64,000 nucleotides of DNA from Eurosta solidaginis (GCF_040869045.1 NC_090319.1:57260779-57324778), one strand, 5' to 3'; counted from the first letter of the stretch, positions 1 through 10,854 are shown. Translations and numbers: made by a program. The notes: generated by a model not told the origin, from the letters alone.

Positions 1-356
1 CAGGCAACTCCGGCGGATTTGTGTTATCCCGCCGGTCTTCTTCTTATGCTCCTCTGTTGATGTTGCTGTGGCACCAATTCATTACTCATTTCAGTGAATA
101 CCACATGAAATGCAATAATGTGCATTGTTTATACCTTATTTCTTAATTTCAAACAAATTGGCAACAATAATTAAACTTTACAATTTTTTAAACAAAATAA
201 GAAATGCGCAACGAAATTTCAATTGACAAAACAGCTGACTTCGAAAATTCGAAATTCCTATTCCCAAATTATTCTTCTCCCTAGGAGAAAAGAATTGGAT
301 GAATTTTTCCGCGGGAATAAAAAAATCCGCGAGAACAAAATTCCGCGAGAATATTT
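1..356. other. no recognisable gene
   Basis: AT-rich sequence with a GC-richer first 60 bases. Around 275-350 short GC-bearing words (CCGCGGGAA, CCGCGAGAA) recur, which is typical of degenerate interspersed repeats. A 97-codon frame crosses it but has no domain or codon pattern I recognise, and it ends inside the Helentron tail that follows. Confidence 0.4.
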
Positions 357-494
357 AGAATTGGTCTGTATATATTTCTTATCTTATACATCCGATTATT
401 TGGAGATTACGAACGGGATAAGATTATTGTTCAGTCCCATTCATGAAAGGTATGAAGTCTTCGGCACAGCCGAAGACAGTCCCGTCCTTACTTG
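357..494 (+). mobile_element. 3' end of a DINE-1/INE-1-like Helentron
   Basis: A short fragment ending in CTTACTTG followed by T-rich DNA. Just upstream, 457-477 form a hairpin with a 9-bp perfect stem (GTCTTCGGC / GCCGAAGAC) and a 3-nt loop. A subterminal hairpin followed by CTTG is the 3' hallmark of Helentron-type rolling-circle elements, and other copies in this window end the same way (34230 on plus, 39679 on minus). The 5' end is missing. The hairpin and tail are seen; the superfamily is inferred from established DINE-1/INE-1 structure. Confidence 0.65.
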
Positions 495-574
495 TTTTAG
501 TTTTATTTATAACTAGCGGGTTGGGCTTTGTTCTGTTCGATAACTGGCCCCTAGTTCTAATTAAAAGTAAGACA

Positions 575-690
575 TTTGACATTTCGAATTCAAAGAAAAA
601 AAAGCATTGAAAATTTTAAATTCAATATTTAGGCCAGTTTTCTCGCGTGATCTTTGAAATTGATTTCCTTATAAACACAAATTTTATTCA
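575..690. repeat. left edge of a segmental duplication (partner 38095-38205)
   Basis: Strongly similar to 38095-38205: both contain TTTCGAATTCAAAGAAAAA and TTTGAAATTGATTTCCTTAT in the same order. This is the first anchor of the copy A / copy B relationship that continues at 1550-1700, 4060-4420 and 4655-7890. Confidence 0.6.
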
Positions 691-768
691 CAAGGAATAT
701 GTAATATGCATAGTTTTTTTAGATATTCAAAATGAAAATAACGAGTGCACAACAATTCGAGGTTCTTG

Positions 769-1259
769 GGTAATTCTATACGACAGCATGACACTGCTAA
801 TACGCCTCGGGAGAGGTGTCAAACGACGCGTCTTGACAATAGTATTAATAATCCGAAATCGGAAAATAAAAATTTTAACTCGTTCAAAAGGTATTAACGA
901 AAAACCGAAAAAAGACCCCGCGGGTACCACCGAAAGCGGGGGTGGTATCCGTAGTATTTTTGCGCAGAACACCTTTCTGCGTTGGCGGCCTTCGGCCGTG
1001 CTTATAAAAAATTACCCTGGGTGGGTCCAACAACGGTTTGGAGGCCTAAACTATATCCGCGCAAAACACTTTGTTCACAATTTTTTCTGTGGGTACAACA
1101 ACATTACAACAACCACATGAAAATCGCCAAGTTCAACTGCAAATATCTCCGGACAGAGATACAATTTTATTGTTGTCGAGATTAATGCGCGTCTTTTGAC
1201 ACCTCTCTTGATATTTTTGGACGCGTATTAACAGTGTCATGCTGTCGTATAGAATTACC
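769..1259. mobile_element. non-autonomous DNA element with terminal inverted repeats
   Basis: 491 bp bounded by GGTAATTCTATACGACAGC on the left and its reverse complement on the right. The inverted arms run about 65 bp with small internal differences. The interior holds GC-rich words such as GCGGCCTTCGGCCG but no convincing frame: the overlapping 157- and 81-codon frames on opposite strands are incidental. I could not define a target-site duplication, so the superfamily is left open. Confidence 0.65.
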
Positions 1260-1860
1260 ATTTACGTCACTAGAGCTCGCACCACTGTCATAATAAAACA
1301 TTTTTGTAAAATCTTGAAATTAAATATTTAAACAAATCTCAAATCGCGAAAAGATACAGAAATAGTAGAAACAACAAATCGAACAGCCCTTCGTTTTATC
1401 GATAAATTGGCGCCGTCGTATCAACAAGCTTAGCCAATACCGAATTGGTGTCGAAGTGACGACGACGTCGATACGATGTGACGTCCACTGAAAAACCACG
1501 ACGATGTCGACGACAATGACAATAAGAATGATTATATTCAATATTCAAAATTCTAAAGGTTAAAGTTTAAAATTCAATATTTTGTCTAAAATCTAAATAT
1601 TTTTTTTTTTTTTATTTAATAATTTTATTTAAAATATATCATATTTTCAAATTGAACAATCAAAATTATAAAAATAATGATAAAAAGTTTATTCCATGAT
1701 TTTCTGTTTTATTATAAAGAAAAAGGAAAAAAAAAATACCTTTTTCGGTATAAAGTTTGCTTGCATAATAGTTATAGTAACAATACGCATGGCGCTAGAG
1801 TGATAACTAAACATCGATCAGGTGTTTTGTACAAATCTAGAATAACCTAAAATTTCGTCA
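1260..1860. other. AT-rich spacer, part of duplicated copy A
   Basis: No gene seen. 1550-1700 matches 46240-46370 (shared ATAAAAATAATGATAAAAAG), placing it within the duplication. Confidence 0.5.
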
Positions 1861-2475
1861 CGAAAGTGTAAATATGAAGCTGATGCTTTTGTTATCTATG
1901 TGGGAAATTTATTAAAGTTCCAGATATAAAATATGCATTAAATACATATCTCATCTTCTGTGAAGCCTACTAAGCATATTTTGGCTATCCTGTTTGGAAT
2001 CAAAACAAGACATGGGCTCCATATGTTGCTTGCAGTTATTGTAAAAGATGTTTGGAAGGTAAGCAAATTTTATTTGAATAGTAAATTAAATAAAGTAGAC
2101 ATATTGATTTCTCTTTCTATATTTTATGTTGGTATCGAGTTGAGAAAAGATCCATGAAATTTGCAACGTCAAGAATCTGGCGGGAACCAAAAATCACGTT
2201 AAAGACTGCTACTTTTGCATTGTGAATCCGAGTAAAAACCATAGAGGTAAAAATGCAAAACCTATCGAATAACCTGATCTTAAACTTTCTTCTGATCCAA
2301 TCGCACACGATCTGACACCACCAGTACCAGAGCCACCGAAAAAATTATCACAGAGAAGTGGATCATCTCTTAGTTCTTACAAAAGCAATGCCGATAAGAA
2401 GTTTTTACCGACACCAGAACAACCAAAACATAATTTCATCACTACTTAGGATTTGAATGATTTGACTAGAGATTT
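1861..2475 (+). pseudogene. N-terminal fragment of an unclassified arthropod repeat-encoded protein (zinc-binding Cys motifs)
   Basis: Reading across frames recovers a coherent broken protein. The pieces, in order, are CYLCGKF, a stretch containing NQNKTWAPYVACSYCKRC, then after a probable intron (GTAAGC at about 2059) REPK..HVKDCYFCIVNPSKNHRG and a proline-rich tail (PPVPEPPKK). The C-x2-C pairs suggest a zinc-binding head. I recall similar 'CYFC' proteins as common, poorly annotated repeat genes in arthropods; that is memory, not a search. It is dead: an in-frame TAA in exon 1, a one-base deletion before HVKDC, and another TAA downstream. It may or may not belong to the same gene type as the fragment at 30880-32056. 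Confidence 0.5.
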
Positions 2476-2502
2476 AAATTTACCAATAAAATTATTAAAA
2501 AA

Positions 2503-2890
2503 AAAAAATTTTAAGTTAAACGGTTTTATTGAAAACAATACTTACATTAAGTAATAATAATACTAAAAGCTAGAAAATAATTAGGTAGGTCCTAGGTACT
2601 AGTCATCACGCTCCTCACCTCAATCTAGGGCGTTGATCAGACAAATTGAAATTTCTAAAAATGTGAGGCGTAGCATAACCTGATTAAGGTTCAGTTGGTC
2701 TTATATAAGACTATCAGTAGAAATTTGACGTGTCCAACGCTTTTATTTAATTGTCTGATCAACGCCCTAGATTTATGAGGAGTGTGAAGACTAGTACCTA
2801 GGACCTACCTAATTATTTTGCAGCTTTTAGTATTATTATTACTTCATGTAAGTATTGTTTTCAATAAAACCGTTTAACTTAAAATTTTTT
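2503..2890. mobile_element. foldback (long inverted repeat) element
   Basis: Two arms of about 143 bp are near-perfect reverse complements: 2503-2648 and about 2745-2890. They share AAACGGTTTTATTGAAAACA, ATTAGGTAGGTCCTAGGTAC and CTAGGGCGTTGATCAGACAA. A central spacer of about 95 bp is unrelated. Differences between arms are few. There is no internal gene. The right arm overlaps the stop of the helicase-like fragment on the minus strand, so the two may belong to one larger element. Confidence 0.75.
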
Positions 2891-3083
2891 GTTTAATTAT
2901 TTTATTTTCAAGTTTTTCGTCTTTATTTAATTGCCAATTATTTCTCATTCTATTTAGTTCATTTAGTGATTCATTATTACAAGGACGCTTTCCTGACAAT
3001 TTGCTACAATCTAAGTCCACAACACATAATCCTTCCAAAGACTTTACTCGACTCTGCGCCACGTATGCTTCTCCCTCCTTCAA
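2874..3083 (-). pseudogene. C-terminal fragment of a PIF1-like helicase (Helitron/Helentron type)
   Basis: About 69 codons containing AYVAQSRVKSLEGL, VDLDCSKLSGKRPCNNE and LNRMRNNWQ. The 'YVA.SRV.SL.GL' block is the conserved C-terminal motif of PIF1/RecD-family helicases, including those fused to Rep in Helitrons. An in-frame stop lies immediately upstream and nothing further of the helicase is seen, so it is a truncated remnant. The last codons run into the right arm of the foldback at 2503-2890. A host PIF1 gene is unlikely given the truncation and repeat setting. Confidence 0.6.
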
Positions 3084-3109
3084 CTCCTAAATAAATTGAT
3101 GTCACTTCT

Positions 3110-3520
3110 ACCGGACTGTATGTAATATTTGTTCCAAATATGAGCCAAATCGGACACCATATGTCGCTTTCTATTCATGTATGTATTATGTGTTTCAAAT
3201 ATGGACCAAATCGGACCACAAATACGATTTTTTTGAATATCTCGATCTTTACGCCACCTAGCGGCGATTAGGATATAGGTCGATTTCTATTCTTGTATGT
3301 ATTGCGTGTTCCAAATATGAGCCAAATCGTACCACAAATACGATTATTGTGAATATCTCGATCCTTGCGCCAGCTATCGGCGATTTTTCCCATAGGTCGA
3401 TTTCTATTCTTGTATGTGTTGTGTGTTCCAAATATTAGCCAAATCGGACCACATATACGATTTTTGTGAATATCTCGATCCTTGCGCCACCTAGCGGCGA
3501 TTTTTTTCTTATTATTGCGT
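3110..3520. repeat. tandem repeat, ~117-bp unit, about 3.5 copies
   Basis: The landmark GTCG(C/A)TTTCTATTC recurs at 3163, 3279 and 3396, a period of 116-117 bp. Each unit also holds GAATATCTCGATC and GCCACCTAGCGGCGA-like words. The same CACCTAGCGG word family recurs at 29395-30060, which suggests one element family. No coding sense. Confidence 0.8.
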
Positions 3521-3959
3521 TCTCATCGGGTTCTGAACTATATTCCAAGTTTCAAGCTTGTAGCTTATCGGGAAGTTACTTAAATTTCAATTACAAAATT
3601 CGTGCCAGCCAGCCAAGCAGCCATCCAACCAAAAGAGCTTTTAGGCTCTTCTTCAAACAACTTTATCAAAGCCAATATAATGAAAATATGATGGGAGACT
3701 ATTTTTGAGTTTTATTGCGAGATAGTACCTATGAACATAAAAGAAAAAGTAAAAGTGTACACTTTTAAATAATTTTCCACATTTTTATAGGTTATTTCGA
3801 TATATAAACTTAATAAAAATATTTATTTTAATTGTTTCATTTTGAAGAAAAATTAAAACCACAGGTTTGAAAAATTTCGTTCAAATGGTTTCCTAAATAG
3901 GAAAGCAAACTTTTTCATGCCATATATTTTTTTTCGTCAAATTACGACCTAAAGAATTG
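3521..3959. other. AT-rich spacer without recognisable gene
   Basis: Continues out of the 117-bp repeats. An 80-codon frame (3466-3708) spans the repeat boundary and has no recognisable domain. Confidence 0.4.
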
Positions 3960-4530
3960 AAATTAAATGATTTAAAGTCAAACTTCGAAATTAAAATTTT
4001 GAATCAGATATAAAAATAATTATTAGTTGAAAATTCAAAACATAAACCTTTGAAATTCAAAATTTCAAATTTAAAATGCAAAGTTTGAAATTTTGTGTTT
4101 TATTTTAAATTTATTATTTTATTTTAAATTTAATATTTAAAATGGTTATAAAATTTTCATTTAAAACTTAATGTTTAAAATTAAAATTAAAATTTAAGAT
4201 GTAAACTTTTATAATTCAATCTTTAAAGCTAAATTTTTTTTACTCAAAACCAAAAATCAAAAAATTTTGAAAATTCTATACTTAATTGAAATTTAAAATT
4301 TAAAAATAAAATAAAAGTATAAATTCAAAAATCAAAATTTAACTTAAATTAAGCAATTTAATACTTAAAATTTAAAATAAATGTAAAAAATAAAAATTAA
4401 AATTTAACATTTAAAAATAAAAGTGTAATATTCAAAACTTTGAAATCAAAATTAAAGATTTTTTAATAATTCTCCAATTTTAATATTTGAAGTTCAAAAC
4501 TTAAAATATAAAAATAAAAATTCAAAATTC
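3960..4530. repeat. degenerate AT-rich word array (AAATTCAAAATTT type)
   Basis: Several hundred bases made almost entirely of shuffled words such as AAATTCAAAA, AATTTAAAA and TTGAAATT, spaced about 10-13 bp apart. 4060-4420 aligns with 46780-47030. Similar arrays occur at 6361-7310, 38270-38825, 46140-47045 and 58068-59110. They look like old, decayed short-unit satellite rather than random AT-rich DNA. Confidence 0.6.
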
Positions 4531-4610
4531 GAATTCTAAAACCGGGGAGTTGATTTTAAATTTGGATTTAGGAAATTTTCTGCATATTTTCATATGTAAA
4601 TAGTTTGTAT

Positions 4611-4880
4611 GGATGGCCGCCGTGGTGTGGTGGTAGTGTGCGTCGTCTACCACACCCAACGTCCTGGATTCAAGTCCCGGGCATAGAAACATCAAACATT
4701 TAGAAAACGTACTTCGAATTAAAAAAAAAAAAAATATGTGGTTATAAGCAATAAAGACCTCAGTCCCATGTAAAAGGACAGGACTTAGGCGATTACTGCT
4801 TGTGATCACAGAATTGTTTTGAGTGTATTCCTGCCATGAAAAGCTTCTCAGAGAAAATTCATTCGCTCATCCCAAATCTC
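4611..4880 (+). mobile_element. tRNA-derived SINE
   Basis: The head GGATGGCCGCCGTGGTGTGG contains an A-box-like segment (about 4623-4634), and GGATTCAAGTCC at 4666-4677 is a good RNA polymerase III B box at tRNA-like spacing. The body continues through CCATGAAAAGCTTCTCAGAG. Related copies in this window are 53376-53580 (head missing) and 10612-10852. Internal promoter boxes plus dispersed copies support a tRNA-derived SINE rather than a functional tRNA gene: the head does not fold into a clean cloverleaf by eye. Confidence 0.65.
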
Positions 4881-5626
4881 CTGGGAGATAAATCACGTCA
4901 AGTAATTAATTATTATAATAATTTGTATGAATTGACTTACATAGTCATAAAGTTGGCAGCCAGGTGTGTGTGTGCCCACCATTTTTATCTAATGTGCTGT
5001 AATTCTTACCTGAAAAATAAAAAAAAAATTTATTAGTTTAATTGGCGAACTTGCAACATAGTTTAAGCTAATATATTTAAAATAAAAGACCTGTGACAAA
5101 AGCAATTTTAAAAACAGGAATTTCGTAATATTCCTATTACTATGTTGCAAATCTAGCTTTTCATATTTGCTATAATCTTTATCTTACATTTTGTCTAAAC
5201 ATTAAGTAGTCATCTTGCTTTGAATTTGATTTTCTATGTTTCGTATACAAACTAACATAACATTAATCTTACTAAAATATTTGTAGTCTTAAAATTTTTA
5301 AATACTTCATCAAATTTATACAAATTCAAATTCAAATTTCATAAACATTGAAATCCATGCATTATTCTATGGCTGCCTAGGCGTATGTGTAACTTTTCGA
5401 TATCAAAGCACTTCGTTGTTACATTCTACTGTAACGTATACGCTCAGTCCATTTGCTTACTAAATGTAAAGCTAGCTAAGCCAGAATAAAGCAAACTGTT
5501 AAGTTAATAATACTTTGTAAATTTCAATCTAATAAAGCTTTAAAATAAAGCCCTTACAAATAAATAATTCTCAAGCAATACAAAAATGCACACAAACATA
5601 CATACATACGTAAATACATACATACG
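4881..5626. other. unique spacer of copy A (partner 53580-54300)
   Basis: No gene found. Colinear with 53580-54300, e.g. CTATGGCTGCCTAGGCGTAT and CAAAGCACTTCGTTGT in both. Contains CATA/CATACG microsatellite runs near 5590-5625. Confidence 0.55.
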
Positions 5627-5791
5627 TGAGCTTAGTGCTCAACCTACCTCACGACGGAATACTTGACGGTAGTACCGGGGGGTAAATGGTACTCAGACGG
5701 TAGGAGGTTTAGTGCGTAGTGCGGTTAAAGTCCCACACTGACTATGAGGCTTTCGATGCTTCCTCCTCGCAAAAAAAAAAACAAAAAAAAA
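5627..5791 (+). mobile_element. short poly(A)-tailed insertion absent from copy B
   Basis: About 165 bp of GC-richer DNA (GACGGTAGTACCGGGGGGTA, AGTCCCACACTGACTATGAG) ending in a run of A interrupted by single C bases. The paralogous site in copy B (54300-54330) goes straight from ACATACATACACACATACAG to CTTAGATG, so it is a clean insertion. Flanks ACATACATACGT and ACATATATACGT may be a degraded target duplication. A short size and A tail suggest retrotransposition (SINE-like); no Pol III boxes are clear. Confidence 0.55.
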
Positions 5792-6360
5792 ACATATATA
5801 CGTACACATACATACAGGCTTAGATGACCTCAACCACAGTTGGCTTCACTGTCTGCTAACTGATAATAGAATTTAGGACTTATTTAGCTTACTGTGACTG
5901 CAATTAATGTCAACAGCAGTAAAAATGAATTTTGAGAAAAAGCTGAGAAATAAAACAAAGAAATATTTGCTACTTTGTTGTAAGTTGAACGTTTGAGTGA
6001 TTCTAAGTAAAATAATCCAAAAAGTAATTAGTTATGGAATACAACAGAACAATAAGAATAAAATATATACATACAAATAATACATAATGTTGTAAAGACA
6101 TTTGAAAATTTGTTAAAAAAGTTTTTTGTTATAAAGTTATCAAAAGATTAGCATTGCAAGAAAACTGCAAATATGGCTACTTATTTTATTTACATTTAAA
6201 TCCCTTCTATCCAGCTGCATCAGTAAAATACGCAACAACAAGCACGTATCAAACTTTTTTTTGGCTAGAAGTAATCCATTTTTTTAAGTTTGCTTGGTAA
6301 TTGCCATACATTTTTCTTTAATACGAAAAAATGGTGTAATAACCTCATATTTCGTTTAGA
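5792..6360. other. unique spacer of copy A (partner 54330-54960)
   Basis: No gene seen. Aligned with 54330-54960 (shared ATAATAGAATTTAGGACTTA). Small frames here are not supported. Confidence 0.5.
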
Positions 6361-7310
6361 ATTAAAATTTCAACTTCCTAAAACCGAATTTGCATGTTCA
6401 AATTCAAAACTCCAAATTTAAAGCTCGAAACTGGGAATATATAACTGTTAAGCTTCGAAATTGAAAGTTTATAACGTAAAATTTGAAATTGAAAATTTTA
6501 AATTCAAAACTCAAAGTTTCAAATTCAAAACTTCAAAAATTAAAAGTTTGGAAATACAAAACTGAAAATCCAAAACTCTAAACTTAAGGTCCCAAATGGA
6601 AAATTTAAAATCCAAAAGTCAAAATTTAAAACTCAAATTTCCAAATTTCAAATTCAAAATTCTGAGCCCGAAATTTAAACTGTAGATTTGAAGTCCAAAA
6701 TTAAAAACTAAAAAGTCAAAAGTTAGCATTGAAAAACTAGATACTTACAAATAAAATAATTGGAAATTTTAAACTCGAAACTTAAGATTCAAAATTGAAA
6801 ACTCCAAATTCAAAGCTCTGTATTCAATTCTTAACTTAAAATTCAAAATTCTTAATTCAAATTTCAAAGCTCGAAAATAAAAATTGAAAATTTAAATATT
6901 GATATTTAAAACTCAAAATTCTTAATTTGAAAATCCAAAATTGGAAGTTCAAAATTAAATATTCACAACTCGAAATTAAGAACTCAAAATCCAAATCTCT
7001 GAATGCTAAACCCGAAATTGAACTTCACTACTTGAAATTTAAGATTCAAAAACACCACATTCAATACTCTGAACTCAAGATTCACTTGAAATTTAAGATT
7101 ATTAACACAAAACTCCAATTTAAAAACTTTAAATTAAAAATTCTAAACTCAAAATTCAAAACTTGAAGTTTAAAATACAAAATTTAAATATTGATATTTC
7201 AAACTCAAAACAAAAATTTGAAATTCTAAATTTAAATTCCAAAATTAAAACTTCTAATTTAAAGTTCAAACTTCTAAATTAAAAATTTTAGATTTCAACT
7301 CCATATTTTA
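6361..7310. repeat. degenerate AT-rich word array
   Basis: About 950 bp of words such as AAATTCAAAACTC and AAAATTTAAA. It pairs with 54960-55054 plus 58068-59110 in copy B, where a Penelope-like element is inserted. A 79-codon lysine/asparagine-rich frame at 6927-7166 is an artefact of this composition. Confidence 0.6.
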
Positions 7311-7844
7311 GAGGTCTCTTAACCTAGCCCAACCTTCTCAGCCCAATCAAAAAACGAGACCGTACTAAATTGCATAATATTTAATGCTAATTTTATACGG
7401 GTTAATTAAATATATTACAAAAAAGGAAAACGTATTTAATTTCAGCATATTTAATGCTAATTTAATACGGGTTAATTAAATTTATTCCTCTTGTTTTTTT
7501 TTTAAATATCGAGGGTTGGGCTAGCTTAAGTTTATCAAGTTCACCGAGGGCATATTAAGAAACAACCTAAGAAGCAGAAAAGAATATCTACTACTAATTT
7601 CTTGGAAAATTCAGACAATGAGAGTTCGAATGGAGGGTGAAACTAATTATAAAGTGGGCGCCACCAATGACTCACCGACACTCGCACCAACTGGAAAAGT
7701 CATGATTTTTCCCGCACTTACTAGATTCTTGCACGACCTAAGCTCACACCCATGCTCCTTCACCAATCTCTTTGCCACTCTCGCTCACGGTGCTTCATTT
7801 ACCGGCGACGCCAAAAAGTTGCTTGTTGTTTTGTTTCGGTTGCT
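7311..7844. other. spacer with a local two-copy repeat
   Basis: ATACGGGTTAATTAAAT occurs twice (near 7396 and 7466) within similar surroundings, i.e. a two-copy repeat of about 70 bp. The rest matches 59111-59640 of copy B. No gene recognised; a 113-codon frame from 7618 is not supported by any motif. Confidence 0.45.
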
Positions 7845-8107
7845 AGAACTACTGGACGATCTTTATCTCGTAACTGAGAGTACAAATTCGAATGAGGGGG
7901 TATATATGAACAGCAAACGAATAAATTGTAACTATGTAATGACAGCTTCAGTGCGATAAATTCTATGTCAGATGAGTTGTCTGACGTTAACAACTCCAAT
8001 GAAAAGCGTGACTCCACACCAACGAGGACACTTCCACCTCTAGATATACGATCACGCCGATGAACCACATAATTGTTCGAGAAAAGCTCAGAATTAAAGT
8101 TTTCGGG
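7845..8107 (-). pseudogene. inverted fragment of a LINE AP-endonuclease domain
   Basis: On the minus strand the frame reads NNYVVHRRDRISRGGSVLVG, then SSDIEFIALKLSLHSYNLFV and CCSYIPPHSNLYSQLRDKDR. The R..R..GG.VL.. core and the C.YIPP motif are typical of the apurinic endonuclease of Jockey/CR1-group retrotransposons; compare the intact domain at 63433-64000 (RNRTGGGVLL ... CYIPPSSD). It is a middle slice of the domain, in the opposite orientation to the rest of the element that follows at 8110. Part of the same inverted slice survives in copy B at about 59660-59753, so the inversion predates the duplication. Confidence 0.7.
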
Positions 8108-8109
8108 TT

Positions 8110-10560
8110 TTAATCATATTTCAGTAAAGGCTCAAACTTTTGGCTCAAACTTTTTTACCCGCAGCACTCAACATGAATTTTTAACTATCTGTTGGATACA
8201 TATGCCCTTCAGATCAACGATGTGTTAAATTGTAAGAATAAGATTCTTAATTTGGTATTTGTGGATGACTCTCAATCGTATTTCTCCATTATTTCTTCCT
8301 GAGGATCCCATACACCCCACGCTTGACATTGCTCTTGATATTGTCCTACCTCCTATTGTGTTTGATGCATCAAAATTAAAATCTCGTTGGAGATATTTCT
8401 TTAAAACCAACTTCCTTAAACTAAATGAATTGATTGCTAACCATCAGTGTTCAGATTTGTGTGCGTGTTATAACCCTCTACACAAATTTTGGGACTTAAT
8501 AACATCAAATCTAAGCCCTATAAAGATTTTAAGAGATCAGGAATACTATCTGACTTCAAAGTATTTAGTTGCTCGTTTCAACTTTCATTGTCTTAGTCAA
8601 ATTTGTTATAAAAATAAATTAACCAGTTGTAAGCTTCAGCTTTTCAGTAAAGAAAAAAATTTACTTCTGATTTCCAGCTGCCTTCACTTTTGGATGTAAG
8701 ATAATGGCATGGCGGATTTATTTGCAGAGTTATTTGAATCGACGTGTTCATCTAAATAATTTCAATCAGGTTAATATCCGTATAAATTAGTAAGTTTTAA
8801 TTGCATTTTAAATCCAGTCTATGATAACAATACTGTTCTTCAGACTCTTATGGATTTGAAACCAATTTTTTCTCCGGGGCCTGATGGTGTTTCTAGTTGT
8901 GTGCTTAAGTACTGTGCGGTGAATTTATCTGAGCCGATTACTAAATTATTTAAGTTATCCATGGAATTTCGGTCATTGCCATTAATTTGGAAGCAGTTAT
9001 TTATCATCCCAATGCAAAAAAAAGGTAGCAGATCTAAAATTTAGAACTATAGCGGCATGGCTAAGCTTTCAGCTATCCCTAAAACTTTCGAACAAATAAT
9101 TACTCGCCAACTTCAGCACATGTGTAGCTTTTTACTACAGCCTAGCCATCATGGTACTGTAAACGTGTGGCATCTCGAAGGCAAATAATAACAACCCTGA
9201 TACAATCTTCTCACATCATTCATTAACTCTGTTAAATAATTAATCACTATTATTAAATGTATTATAATTAAAAACGGTTTCGTTAATTCATTCCAAAATA
9301 CGGTATTCCTGACACTATCAACTTGCTAGAGCTTACCTCTTTAGTAATGGACGGATTTTTAAACAAAATGCAAATTGACGTGATCTACACCGACTTCAGT
9401 AAAGCCTTTGACTCTGTCAATCATGAACTTCTAATTTTTCAACTTCATTTTCTTGCGTTTCCGAAGCATTTACTTCTCTGGCTTGCAAGTTATCCCGTCA
9501 ACAGGACCAACAAGTTTTGTTCAACAATTGCCTTTCTAAGAAGTTTAATGTAACGTACGGGGTTCCGCAGGGTAGTCATTTGGGTCCATTACTTTTTATC
9601 CTGTTTATAAACGATTTACCAAAAATTGTCTTACATTCCCGAACTATTATGTATGCGGATTATATTAATAAACTCTGCTATGCATACCTGCCCCCTGAGT
9701 TATCATATTTCCATCTCGTGCAGGCCGACCTGGACTCTTTTCAATGCTTGTGTACAGCGAATTTACTAGATTTAAACTATTCTAAATGCAAGCTGATGGA
9801 ATTTCATCGTGTGAAGCCAATTTTGACATGTTATACGATAAATAGCACGCTCTTGAAGCGTATATCTGTTGTAAGTGACCTTTGATCCGAAACTGTGTTT
9901 GTTTCAATATGCATATTTCATCAATTGGCAACAAAGCAACGGGGGTACTTGGATTTGTGAAACGGTGGGCCAAAGAGTTTGATGATTCACATCTCACTAA
10001 GCTCCTTTTCACATCTTTAGTACGTCCAATACTTGAGTACTGCTCGTGTGTCTGGTGCCCGCGGTATCAAAATTATATGTAGCGAAATTAGTCGGTTCAG
10101 AAACAATTTTTAATTTTCGTACTCCGTGGCCTTAACTGGAAGCATAACCGTCAACTACCACCATACAAAAATAGGTTGCTTCTTATTAGTTTGCCAACTT
10201 TGGAAAACCGAAGAATATTACTTGGGGTAATGTTCCTTCACAAGCTGATCATCGGTGAGGTAGACTCCTCTTACCTTGTCAGTCACCTAAACTTCGGTGT
10301 CCCTATAAGAACACTTAGACACTATGTAACTTTCCACCTATAAACTTGCCCACAAAATTTTGCTAAAACTAATAACTCCAGTAAATGGTGCTCCCTCTAT
10401 AATGAGTTGTATAACTGTATCAGCCTGGAATATTCTTTTGCTGGTTTGCATAATTCTATACTCTCATACCTGACCTAAGGAAGAGTGGTCATGTCCTACA
10501 AATAATTGATAACTCTGACAGCATCGCATTTCAAATGTTTCGCAAATAATTCTCTAATAT
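8110..10560 (+). pseudogene. decayed Jockey/CR1-group LINE (endonuclease end and reverse transcriptase)
   Basis: Frames in order give the end of the endonuclease (ALQINDVLNCKNKILNLVFV, DPIHPTLDIAL), a linker, then reverse transcriptase. RT pieces are SPGPDGVSSCVLKYCAVNLS near 8875, DVIYTDFSKAFDSVNHELL near 9380, YGVPQGSHLGPLLFILFIND near 9555, and the catalytic box as MYADYINK near 9650, where the second aspartate of the usual YADD is lost. The C-terminal part continues VKRWAKEFDDSHLTKLL and LVRPILEYCSCVW. There are several frameshifts and stops, plus about 150 bp of foreign AT-rich DNA at 9156-9305 within the RT. No RNase H is seen. Clade is approximate. Confidence 0.75.
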
Positions 10561-10611
10561 AGGTTTCGATTAGAGATACACTAGAGCACTGATGTTAGAT
10601 ACATTGAAGAC

Positions 10612-10852
10612 CATGGGTTAACGTCTCTCGCAAAGCAACGTCAAAAACTTAGAAAAAAGTAGTTTCAACTGGAAAATAGGTTCTTCTAAGCGGGATTGTC
10701 CCTAAGCAGTGGTTTTACAAACAACACGAGTGTATTTCTGTCGGCATTATATATGTAGGTGCCGTCACTCCAATTATTAGGAGAAACTAAAAAGAAGCAC
10801 AACGCAAATTGGAAGCGAAGTTTAGGCTTCAATTACCATGGAGGTAAAGGTT
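10612..10852 (+). mobile_element. diverged SINE related to 4611-4880
   Basis: Shares GCAAAGCAAC(G/A)T and the GTGTATTTCTG block with the SINE tail at 53376-53580, followed by ATGTAGGTGCCGTC and CGCAAATTGGAAGCGAAG. The tRNA-like head is too diverged to define boxes. Family assignment relies partly on recalled tephritid repeats. Confidence 0.45.
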
Positions 10853-10854
10853 AG

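Noticed and set aside
647..1120. 157-codon frame
   Set aside because: Runs across the boundary of the TIR element at 769; no conserved motif on either side.
4611..4690. Functional tRNA gene
   Set aside because: A and B boxes are present, but a proper acceptor and anticodon fold is not apparent and the segment continues into a dispersed SINE body.
6927..7166. 79-codon Lys/Asn/Ile frame
   Set aside because: Low-complexity AT-word array translated by chance; no homolog-like features.
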